Positions 1 to 7,208 of a DNA stretch of 16,780 nt are shown here, in pieces. How positions within the stretch are numbered: position 1 is the first letter of the stretch; each line of letters begins with the position of its first letter. Under the pieces are notes generated by a model. The model was not told where the DNA came from, did not search any database, and saw only the letters and a program-made list of their open reading frames with translations. The DNA comes from an uncultured Clostridia bacterium (lineage in GTDB: Bacteria; Bacillota_A; Clostridia; Oscillospirales; Oscillospiraceae): assembly GCA_946410505.1 (NCBI GenBank), contig CAMKAP010000014.1, positions 1 through 16,780 on the forward strand. The letters are read 5' to 3'. The position numbers and the translations under genes are program-made.

Positions 1-1462
<1,462 letters not shown>

Positions 1463-1473
1463 TTATAGATTGC

Positions 1474-1510
1474 CCGGGCGGAGAGAGGCGAAAGGGCGCT
1501 CTCCGCCCGG
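1474..1510 (-). promoter_or_regulatory. 12-bp hairpin in the nifJ leader
   Basis: Arms 1474-1485 (CCGGGCGGAGAG) and 1499-1510 (CTCTCCGCCCGG) pair perfectly around a 13-base loop. It lies between the proposed nifJ promoter and its ribosome site and would be at the very 5' end of the transcript. No U-tract follows, so it is not an obvious terminator. It may stabilise the mRNA or be a protein/RNA control site; this is inference. Confidence 0.5.
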
Positions 1511-1527
1511 CGCGATTGGACAGGTTA

Positions 1528-1556
1528 AGTTTATCATTTTTTCGTCAGATTGTAAA
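1528..1556 (-). promoter_or_regulatory. Probable sigma-A promoter of nifJ
   Basis: On the minus strand, TTTACA (1551-1556) and TAAACT (1528-1533) are separated by 17 bases in an AT-rich island. Transcription would start near 1520, about 80 bases before the nifJ ATG, leaving room for the leader hairpin. The boxes are imperfect, so the call is moderate. Confidence 0.5.
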
Positions 1557-1648
1557 CCTTCCGCCCTGAGTTTTTTTCAAAAAAAGCGTCGGATCATACA
1601 AGGACCGGTGAAGATTTTCCCATCCGGGCCGGAGAGGCGAAAAATGCC

Positions 1649-1685
1649 TTGTACTTTTTTAATATGTGGTATATAATCATATAAT
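1649..1685 (+). promoter_or_regulatory. Promoter of the Asp23 gene with tandem TATAAT boxes
   Basis: TTGTAC (1649-1654) and TATAAT (1672-1677) are spaced by 17 bases; a second perfect TATAAT lies at 1680-1685. The expected start is near 1684-1692, giving a leader of about 50 bases that contains a small hairpin (GCGGCC 1693-1698 / GGCCGC 1703-1708). The -35 box is weak (3 of 6), the -10 is perfect. Confidence 0.6.
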
Positions 1686-1741
1686 CGGGTTTGCGGCCAT
1701 TTGGCCGCGGCCGAAATGACCGGGAAAGGAGCGTTTCGTTT

Positions 1742-2092
1742 ATGGTAAAAATCGTCAACGACATGGGCAGAATCCGGATCACGGGCGAGGTGTTCTCCAA
1801 CCTGGCGGGCGACGCGGCGACCAGCTGCTTCGGCGTCAAGGGCATGGTCGGGCGCAGCCAGAGCAGCAGCCCGCTGCAGCTTCTGCGCAGAGAGAATATG
1901 TCCAAGGGCGTTGAAGTGCACTACAATGAAGACGGCAGCATCAGCCTGGAACTCCACATCGGCGTGGACCAGGGCGTGAACATCTCTGCCGTGTGCCGCA
2001 GCATTATGAAAGAAGTCGGCTACAAGCTGAACAAGGCCACCGGCGTGCCGGTGAAGGCTGTGGACGTTTATGTAGATTCGATCATCGGCTGA
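1742..2092 (+). CDS. Asp23/Gls24 family envelope stress protein (YloU-like)
   Basis: The 116-residue product starts MVKIVNDMGRIRITGEVFSN and has the Asp23/Gls24 layout: a short N-terminal strand region, a central segment GVEVHYNEDGSISLELHIGV (residues 57-76), then a helix and a closing VKAVDVYVDSI strand. No signal peptide or membrane segment is present, so it is cytoplasmic. The ATG at 1742 is chosen because AAAGGAG (1725-1731) lies 10 bases before it; an upstream TTG at 1691 is in frame but has no ribosome site and overlaps the promoter region. In Firmicutes this gene commonly sits directly before fakA (yloU-yloV in Bacillus subtilis), and the same order is seen here. Its molecular role is not settled; staphylococcal Asp23 is linked to cell-envelope stress. 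A 145-base gap with hairpins separates it from fakA. Confidence 0.9.
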   Translation: MVKIVNDMGRIRITGEVFSNLAGDAATSCFGVKGMVGRSQSSSPLQLLRRENMSKGVEVHYNEDGSISLELHIGVDQGVNISAVCRSIMKEVGYKLNKATGVPVKAVDVYVDSIIG

Positions 2093-2135
2093 CAATTCAA
2101 TTGCGAAACGTCGTTTCACAAATGATCAATATATG

Positions 2136-2158
2136 GCAGAACAGCCGTGCTGTTTTGC
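2136..2158 (+). other. 10-bp hairpin between the Asp23 gene and fakA
   Basis: GCAGAACAGC (2136-2145) pairs with GCTGTTTTGC (2149-2158) around a CGT loop, with one G-T pair. A second stem follows immediately (TGCCGCT 2161-2167 / AGCGGCA 2175-2181). Only four Ts occur and they lie inside the arm, so this is a poor intrinsic terminator; it may be a processing or attenuation site, or part of the folded repeat just downstream. Confidence 0.4.
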
Positions 2159-2177
2159 TGTGCCGCTCAAGCGGAGC

Positions 2178-2220
2178 GGCAAAAAGCCGGAAAGCTTTTC
2201 GCCATCATATAACCATTATA
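2178..2220 (+). repeat. 43-base palindromic promoter-like element, copy 1 (upstream of fakA)
   Basis: Arms GGCAAAAAGC (2178-2187) and GCTTTTCGCC (2194-2203) flank a 6-base spacer and pair with one mismatch. They are followed by ATCA, TATAAC (2208-2213) and CATTATA. The same layout, same length, occurs on the minus strand at 16726-16768 before the ROK kinase. If TATAAC is a -10 box, transcription would begin near 2220 with an 18-base leader carrying the GGAGA ribosome site. No -35 consensus is present; the dyad covers that position. It may be an operator, an alternative promoter class, or a dispersed repeat. Confidence 0.6.
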
Positions 2221-2237
2221 ATGGAGACACTTGAAAC

Positions 2238-3950
2238 ATGAGAGATTATATAGATGCCGCCGCCTTCAAAGAGATGATCCTCTGCGCGGACGCGGCACTG
2301 CATGCCAATATCCAGGTCATCAACGACCTGAACGTTTTCCCCGTGCCGGACGGCGACACCGGCACCAACATGGGCCTGACCATCAATAACGCCGCGGCGG
2401 AGCTTCGGAAAAAGAGCTTTGACAACGTGGCCGCCGCGGCCGACTGTGTGGCCGGCGCCATGCTGCGCGGCGCCCGCGGCAACTCCGGCGTCATCCTCTC
2501 CCTGCTGTTCCGGGGCATCGCCAAGCGTCTCAAGGGCACCGAGACCGCCGGCGCCGAGGAATTTGCCGGCGCCATGAACGACGGCGTGGAGGCCGCCTAT
2601 AAGGCCGTGATGAAGCCCGCCGAAGGCACCATCCTCACCGTCTCCCGCCTGGCTTCCGCCGCGGCGGTCAAGGCCGCGAAAAACGGCAGCGACCTGGAGG
2701 CGACGTTGTCCGAGGCCATCCGGGCAGGCGAAGAAGCCCTGGAGGACACCGTCAACCAGAACCCGGTGCTGAAAAAGGCCGGCGTGATCGACGCCGGCGG
2801 CAAGGGCTATATGGTGATCCTCTCGGCGATCCTGGCCTCTCTGCGCGGGGAGATCAGCTCCGGCAAAGCCGTGTCCGTCCGCGAGATCAGGGAGGACTCC
2901 GTCTTTGTCGATGGCAAGGTGGATGTGCCGGAAATCAACATTTTCGACACCGTTTACGTGGTGCGCAAGAAGAGCCCCGATGTGGATCTGGAGCCGCTGC
3001 GCCGCTACCTGGGCAGCATCGGCGATTCTCTCGTCATCAGTGACGACGACGAGATCTTCAAGGTCCATGTGCATACCGACATCCCCGGCTCCGCTTTGAG
3101 CGAGAGCCAGAAATACGGCGCGCTGGACATTGCCAAGATCGAAAACATGCGCCTGCAGGCACTGGACCAGCTGGCAGGTCAGAAGGCCAGGAGCACGGAC
3201 GATCTGGAGGCTGTGGACCAGGAGCTGAGCGCCATGGAGTCCGCCTCCGCCCTCACGGAAGAGGAAGAGGACGAGGGTGTGGCCGAGCCGGAGAAGGAAT
3301 TCGGCGCGGTGGCCGTCTGCGCGGGCAAGGGCATGGAGGAGCTGTTCCTGGAGCTGGGCGCCGACCGGGTCGTCACCGGCGGGCAGACCATGAATCCCTC
3401 CACCGACGACATCCTCAAGGCCGTCAACCGCACGCCGGCCTCCACGGTCTTTGTCTTCCCCAACAACAAGAACATCATCATGGCGGCCGAACAGTGCGTC
3501 CCCCTGACGGAGAAGCATGTGATCGTCATGCCCACCAAGACCGTGCCTCAGGGCATCTCCGCCATGCTGAATTTCTCCCCCGATGAGAGCGAGGAGAGCC
3601 TTGTGGGCGCCATGGGAGAGGCCATCGGCAGCGTACATACGGCCATGGTCACCTATGCCGCCCGGGACTCCGACTTTGACGGGCACAAGATCCACGCGGG
3701 CGAATATCTCGCTCTGCTGGACGGCGCGCTGATCGGCAGCTACGCCAACACCCGGACCCTGTTCAAGGAACTGAGCTGGGCTTTCGACGATTTCCATCCC
3801 GAGTTCATCACCGTCTACTACGGTGAGGACGTGAGCGAGGAGGAGGCCGAGGGCGCGGCGGAGACCATCCGCGGCAACTTCCCCGACGCCGAGGTCAGCG
3901 TGGTAAACGGCGGCCAGCCGGTGTACTACTACATGATCTCTGTGGAGTAA
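2238..3950 (+). CDS. fakA: Fatty acid kinase catalytic subunit FakA (DhaL/DAK2 domain, YloV-like)
   Basis: The 570-residue protein has an N-terminal DhaL kinase domain (about 1-200) with the nucleotide/Mg signature VPDGDTGTNM at residues 36-45 (Asp38, Asp40, Asn44), followed by LRGARGNSGVILS near residue 80 and the AGGKGY motif near residue 185. A middle domain follows, with an acidic linker (about 320-350), and a C-terminal domain ending GGQPVYYYMISVE, the usual end of this family; length is normal. FakA phosphorylates fatty acids bound to FakB (DegV) partners, feeding acyl-phosphate to membrane phospholipid synthesis; no FakB gene is in the window. The ATG at 2238 follows GGAGA (2223-2227) by about 10 bases. 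It lies downstream of the Asp23 gene, as in many Firmicutes, but probably also has its own promoter in the 43-base element. A long terminator hairpin follows 20 bases after the stop. Confidence 0.95.
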   Translation: MRDYIDAAAFKEMILCADAALHANIQVINDLNVFPVPDGDTGTNMGLTINNAAAELRKKSFDNVAAAADCVAGAMLRGARGNSGVILSLLFRGIAKRLKGTETAGAEEFAGAMNDGVEAAYKAVMKPAEGTILTVSRLASAAAVKAAKNGSDLEATLSEAIRAGEEALEDTVNQNPVLKKAGVIDAGGKGYMVILSAILASLRGEISSGKAVSVREIREDSVFVDGKVDVPEINIFDTVYVVRKKSPDVDLEPLRRYLGSIGDSLVISDDDEIFKVHVHTDIPGSALSESQKYGALDIAKIENMRLQALDQLAGQKARSTDDLEAVDQELSAMESASALTEEEEDEGVAEPEKEFGAVAVCAGKGMEELFLELGADRVVTGGQTMNPSTDDILKAVNRTPASTVFVFPNNKNIIMAAEQCVPLTEKHVIVMPTKTVPQGISAMLNFSPDESEESLVGAMGEAIGSVHTAMVTYAARDSDFDGHKIHAGEYLALLDGALIGSYANTRTLFKELSWAFDDFHPEFITVYYGEDVSEEEAEGAAETIRGNFPDAEVSVVNGGQPVYYYMISVE

Positions 3951-3970
3951 AACAGAGCCTGTTTAAAACA

Positions 3971-4023
3971 AAAAAACAGACAGCGAAGAAAAGGCCTTGC
4001 CTTTTCTTCGCTGTCTGTTTTTT
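3971..4023. terminator. Bidirectional terminator, 24-bp perfect stem
   Basis: Arms 3971-3994 and 4000-4023 are perfectly complementary around the loop CCTTG. Each arm begins or ends with six A or six T, so the U-tract works in both directions: for fakA on the plus strand and for the convergent 69-aa gene on the minus strand. The right arm overlaps the stop codon of the minus-strand gene (4022-4024) by two bases. Confidence 0.93.
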
Positions 4024-4231
4024 ACAGGGCGTTGACCGCCGCTTCGATCTTCTTGGCAATGTCCTCGGGGACGATCTTCTTGCTGACGACCAGGTCGAAG
4101 ATCTCGCCGCAGGTCTTCTTGTTGAAGAGCTTGATGGGATACTTGCCCAGATTGGGGGCCAGGTCCAGGATGATCTTCTTGACCTGGGGGTTGTCAAAGG
4201 CTTCCTTTACAGTCAGGCTTCTGAAATTCAT
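4022..4231 (-). CDS. Small conserved-looking protein, 69 aa, unknown function
   Basis: I do not recognise the family. The product MNFRSLTVKEAFDNPQVKKI... is 69 residues, slightly basic (11 Lys, 1 Arg against 8 Asp/Glu), with no signal peptide or membrane span and one cysteine (Cys41). It reads as a compact helical domain: a short N-terminal segment, an amphipathic helix around 15-25, a KLFNKKTCGEIFDLVVSKK stretch (34-52), and a last helix starting at PEDIAKKIEAAV (55-66). The lysine-rich, less GC-biased codon use differs from the neighbours. AGGAG lies 8 bases before the ATG at 4231. It has its own near-consensus promoter (4276-4304) and ends inside a strong bidirectional terminator, so it is a one-gene transcript and is probably well expressed. 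That regulation supports it being a real gene; function cannot be inferred. Confidence 0.85.
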   Translation of the reverse strand: MNFRSLTVKEAFDNPQVKKIILDLAPNLGKYPIKLFNKKTCGEIFDLVVSKKIVPEDIAKKIEAAVNAL

Positions 4232-4275
4232 AATAATACTCCTCTTCTAAAGATTTGTCCGTTCGGGCTGAGAAT

Positions 4276-4304
4276 ATTGTATCACACGCGCCCCGCCGCG
4301 TCAA
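4276..4304 (-). promoter_or_regulatory. Strong promoter of the 69-aa gene, inside the 3' end of the upstream flavoprotein gene
   Basis: On the minus strand TTGACG (4299-4304) and TACAAT (4276-4281) are exactly 17 bases apart. The -35 box lies in the last codons of the COG2509 flavoprotein gene and the -10 directly abuts its stop codon. Expected start near 4269, giving a leader of about 38 bases. Confidence 0.75.
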
Positions 4305-5856
4305 TCTGCCGCAGCACGGCCTCGGCACAGCGGACCCCGTCCACCGCGGCGGAGGATATGCCGCCGGCGTAGCCCGCGCCTTCACCGCAGGGATAGAGCC
4401 CGGCGACAGAAGAGGAGAGATCCGCGCCGCGCAGGATGCGCACCGGAGAGGAGGAGCGGGTCTCGGGCGCTGTCAGCACCGCGTCGGGATCGTCAAAGCC
4501 CCGGAGCCTTTTGCCCAGAGCGGGGATGGCCTGCTCCAGCACGCCGGTAATGCGCTCCGGCAGGACCTCATGCAGGTCTGTCCACTTTACGCCGGGGCGG
4601 TAGCTGGGCTGCACCGAACCCGGACCCGTGCTTGGCACATGGGCGAGGAAGTCCCCCGCCCGCTGGGCCGGGGCGTTATAGTTGCCGCCGCCGAGGACGA
4701 AAGCACGCCGCTCGATCTCCCGCTGCCAGGCCATGCCGGAGAGCACGCCGCCGCCGGGAAAATCCTCCGGGCGCAGCGTGACGAGCAGGGCGGCGTTGGC
4801 GTTTTCCCCGTCGCGCTTCGAGTAGCTCATGCCGTTGGTGCAGACGCCGCCCTCTTCCGAGGCCGCGGCGAAGACCTGCCCGCCGGGGCACATGCAGAAG
4901 GTGTAGGCGCTCGTCCCGTCCGGCAGATGGACGTTCAGGGAGTAGTCCGCCGCGGGCAGGGTCCCGCGTTCGCGCCCGTACTGAGCCAGATCCACGGCGC
5001 TCTGCCGATGTTCGATGCGCACGCCCATGGAGAAGGGCTTGGGCTCCATGGGAAGGCCCAGCCCGTGCAGCATTTCAAAGGTGTCCCGGGCGGAATGCCC
5101 GATGGCCAGGATCAGCGCTTCGCAGGGGAGCGTTTCCGCGCCGTTGATCTCCGCGCCGGTGAGACGTCCGTCCTCGATCGCGAGCCCGGTGAGCTTTGCA
5201 CCGAAGCGCACCTCGCCCCCCAGAGAGACGATCTCCCGCCGCAGGTTCTGCACCACGTCCACCAGAATGTCGGTGCCGATGTGGGGCTTTGCGTCCCACC
5301 GCACGCTCTTGGGGGCCCCGTGGGCGGCAAACTGCTCCAGCACCCAGTGCAGGCGCGGATCGTGGGTGCCGGTGTTCAGCTTTCCGTCGGAGAAGGTGCC
5401 GGCGCCGCCCTCGCCGAACTGGACGTTGTTCTCCGGGTCCAGCCTGCCGCCGGCGCGGAAGGCCTCCACGGCCTTGAGGCGCGTCAGGGCATCCTGCCCG
5501 CGCTCCAGGACGACAGGCCTTGCTCCGGCGCGGGCCAGCACCAGCGCGGCAAACATGCCCGCCGGACCGAAGCCCGCCACCACGGGGCGGCTCTCCGCCC
5601 GGATACGGGGGATCTCATAGACGGGGGGCGCATAGTCGCTCACGTCCTTATCCCGGACGCGCAGCCTGCCGCAGACCTCACAGGCCACGGCGCAGACATA
5701 GTGCAGATCGTCCTTTTTCCTCGCGTCCAGGGATTTTTTTACCAGGCGCCAGCTCTGAATGCGCTCCGGTTCGATCCGGAGCTTTTTCGCGGCGCGGTCG
5801 GGCAGCGCCTCGGGCGTTTCCTCAACACCCAGGCGAAGATTGCGGATCAGAATCAT
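4282..5856 (-). CDS. NAD(P)/FAD-dependent oxidoreductase, COG2509-like
   Basis: The 524-residue protein starts MILIRNLRLGVEETPEALPD with an N-terminal extension of about 85 residues, then a Rossmann FAD site VVAGFGPAGMFAALVLARAG (92-111) with acidic Glu118 ending the second strand. Next come NNVQFGEGGAGTFSDGKLNT, a glycine-rich segment typical of this uncharacterised flavoprotein family, and a C-terminal FAD-closing motif GLYPCGEGAGYAGGISSAAVDG. It is predicted cytoplasmic; the substrate is unknown. The start at 5856 is chosen over an in-frame ATG at 5898 because its ATGA overlaps the stop of the upstream HI0933-like gene and GGGAGG lies 8 bases before it, which indicates translational coupling. 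Codon use matches the upstream gene. Alternative annotations would be 'FAD-dependent protein' or 'dehydrogenase (flavoprotein)'; the FAD fold is certain, the reaction is not. Confidence 0.9.
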   Translation of the reverse strand: MILIRNLRLGVEETPEALPDRAAKKLRIEPERIQSWRLVKKSLDARKKDDLHYVCAVACEVCGRLRVRDKDVSDYAPPVYEIPRIRAESRPVVAGFGPAGMFAALVLARAGARPVVLERGQDALTRLKAVEAFRAGGRLDPENNVQFGEGGAGTFSDGKLNTGTHDPRLHWVLEQFAAHGAPKSVRWDAKPHIGTDILVDVVQNLRREIVSLGGEVRFGAKLTGLAIEDGRLTGAEINGAETLPCEALILAIGHSARDTFEMLHGLGLPMEPKPFSMGVRIEHRQSAVDLAQYGRERGTLPAADYSLNVHLPDGTSAYTFCMCPGGQVFAAASEEGGVCTNGMSYSKRDGENANAALLVTLRPEDFPGGGVLSGMAWQREIERRAFVLGGGNYNAPAQRAGDFLAHVPSTGPGSVQPSYRPGVKWTDLHEVLPERITGVLEQAIPALGKRLRGFDDPDAVLTAPETRSSSPVRILRGADLSSSVAGLYPCGEGAGYAGGISSAAVDGVRCAEAVLRQIDAAGRV

Positions 5857-7058
5857 TTGCCCAGCCTCCCTGCCAGTCTGCCGCTGGCCCAGGCCCACTG
5901 GAGATTGTAGCCGCCGCAGTCCCCGTCCACGTCCAGCAGCTCCCCGCAGATGAAGAGCCCCGGCATGAACCAGCTCTCCAGCGTCTCGGGGTTAAAGCCC
6001 GCCGTGCGGATGCCGCCCGCCGTGACCTGGGCGCTGTCAAAGCCCTCGGCGCCTTTTACGGGCAGTGTAAACGCCGTGCAGGCGCGCGCCGCCCGGCGCA
6101 GCTCCTTGTCCGTGAGGCTGCCCAGAGGGCGGTTTGCCTCAAGGGCCGCGTACTTGACCAGCATCCGGCCCAGCCGGTTATGAAGCATGCCGGTGAAGAG
6201 TTCAGAGGCGGGCTGATCCGGGAAGGTCTCCCGCCGGGCGCGAAGCAGCGCGAAGGCGTCTGTCCCCGCGGGCAGAAAGGAGATCTCCGCCTGCAGGCCC
6301 TCCCCGCCCGCCGCCGCGGCGCGGGACAGGTCGAAGGCCGCAGGACCGGAGAGGCCGGTTTCGGTAAACTGCAGTTCCCCCCGGCTCTCGCCCAGGACCG
6401 TCTCGCCCGCCAGCAGCCGGAGTACGGCCTGGGCGCGCACGCCCTTGAGGGCGCGGGGATAGTCCGGCGCGGTCAGGATCTGGGTGAGGGAAGGGCGCAG
6501 GGCCGTGCGCTTGTGACCCAGGGGCTTTAAGAGCTCATAACCGTCGCTGACGCCGCCCAGCTTTGCTCCCGCGGCACCGCCGCAGGCCACGATCAGCGCG
6601 TCCGCCTTGATCTCCCCGTCATCGGTGACGACGGTATAGCCCGCCCCGCTTTTCCGGATCTGCCGGGCGGGGCAGGCGGTACGCAGCTCCACCCCGGCCT
6701 TTTCCAGCGCAAAGCGCAGCACGTCCAGCACCGAGTTTGCGGAGTTGGAGAGGGGGTAGACCCGCCCGCCGTATTCCTCCACCGTCAGAAGCCCCAGACC
6801 GTGGAAATAGTTCAGGGTGTCCTGCGGCGTGAACTGCGCGAGAGCGCAGTCCGCGAAGGCGGCTTGCTCCCCGTAGTAATTTTTGGGTGCGGCGCCGGTG
6901 TTCGTGAGGTTGCAGCGTCCGTTTCCCGTGGCCAGCAGCTTGCGGCCGATGCGCTGCTGCCGCTCCAGCAGGATCACGCGCTGCCCGGCGGTTTCCGCGG
7001 CGGTAAGCGCGGCCATGATGCCTGAGGCCCCGCCGCCGATGACGACGACTGTGTTCAT
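5853..7058 (-). CDS. HI0933/BaiN-type NAD(P)/FAD-dependent oxidoreductase
   Basis: The 401-residue product opens MNTVVVIGGGASGIMAALTA with the GxGxxG FAD motif (8-13) and Glu32 at the end of the second strand, then the family signature GRKLLATGNGRCNLTN (38-53). The C-terminal part carries VTAGGI and GLFICGELLDVDGDCGGYNLQWAWASG, the second conserved FAD block of HI0933-like proteins. Length is usual. Family members include BaiN, implicated in bile-acid reduction by some gut Clostridia, but most have no known substrate, so no such role is claimed here. The start at 7058 is preferred because AAAGG (7068-7072) is 9 bases upstream; an ATG at 7067 overlaps that site. It is first in a two-gene operon with the COG2509 flavoprotein (4-base overlap) and is divergent from the CotH operon. 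Confidence 0.93.
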   Translation of the reverse strand: MNTVVVIGGGASGIMAALTAAETAGQRVILLERQQRIGRKLLATGNGRCNLTNTGAAPKNYYGEQAAFADCALAQFTPQDTLNYFHGLGLLTVEEYGGRVYPLSNSANSVLDVLRFALEKAGVELRTACPARQIRKSGAGYTVVTDDGEIKADALIVACGGAAGAKLGGVSDGYELLKPLGHKRTALRPSLTQILTAPDYPRALKGVRAQAVLRLLAGETVLGESRGELQFTETGLSGPAAFDLSRAAAAGGEGLQAEISFLPAGTDAFALLRARRETFPDQPASELFTGMLHNRLGRMLVKYAALEANRPLGSLTDKELRRAARACTAFTLPVKGAEGFDSAQVTAGGIRTAGFNPETLESWFMPGLFICGELLDVDGDCGGYNLQWAWASGRLAGRLGK

Positions 7059-7072
7059 CCTGTTCATCCTTT

Positions 7073-7090
7073 CGCCCCGCAGCCGGGGCG
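7073..7090 (-). promoter_or_regulatory. GC-rich hairpin in the leader of the HI0933-like gene
   Basis: CGCCCCG (7073-7079) and CGGGGCG (7084-7090) form a 7-bp stem with a 4-base loop, directly adjacent to the AAAGG ribosome site (7068-7072). It could modulate ribosome access; no U-tract follows. Confidence 0.4.
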
Positions 7091-7109
7091 CTGTGTGATT
7101 CATACAAAC

Positions 7110-7138
7110 ATTATACCAACAGTTTGCAAATCTGGCAA
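7110..7138 (-). promoter_or_regulatory. Promoter of the two-flavoprotein operon
   Basis: On the minus strand TTGCCA (7133-7138) and a perfect TATAAT (7110-7115) are 17 bases apart. The start would be near 7103, about 45 bases before the chosen ATG. Confidence 0.8.
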
Positions 7139-7145
7139 CGGCGCG

Positions 7146-7175
7146 TTGACACGCTTCCCTTTTTTATTGTATAAT
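7146..7175 (+). promoter_or_regulatory. Consensus promoter of the CotH-VTC-DUF4956 operon
   Basis: Perfect TTGACA (7146-7151) and perfect TATAAT (7170-7175) with an 18-base spacer. Only 7 bases separate its -35 box from that of the divergent flavoprotein promoter. The start is expected near 7182; AGGAGA (7198-7203) and the ATG at 7209 follow. No other promoter is evident until the end of the operon. Confidence 0.88.
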
Positions 7176-7208
7176 AACCTGATTTTCTATACGAATCAGG
7201 AGACAGCC

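Noticed and set aside
1572..1586. T7-C-A7 palindrome between nifJ and the Asp23 gene as a terminator
   Set aside because: It has no GC stem, lies between divergent promoters, and terminates no gene; it is more likely a curved AT tract.
1483..1643. Two similar GGAGAGGCGAAA-like strings (near 1483 and 1631) as a direct repeat
   Set aside because: The match is short and imperfect, and the first copy lies inside the nifJ leader hairpin; chance is a sufficient explanation.
2217..2222. Second TATAAT just before fakA as a promoter -10 box
   Set aside because: A start 7 bases later would remove the ribosome site, so the TATAAC at 2208-2213 is the better candidate.
2205..3797. 530-residue minus-strand frame opposite fakA
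   Set aside because: Composition rich in His, Gly, Val and Ala with no domain; fakA on the other strand has full-length family motifs.
4255..5910. 551-residue plus-strand frame opposite the COG2509 flavoprotein
   Set aside because: Arg/Gly/His/Ala-rich shadow; the minus strand holds the FAD motifs and the ATGA overlap.
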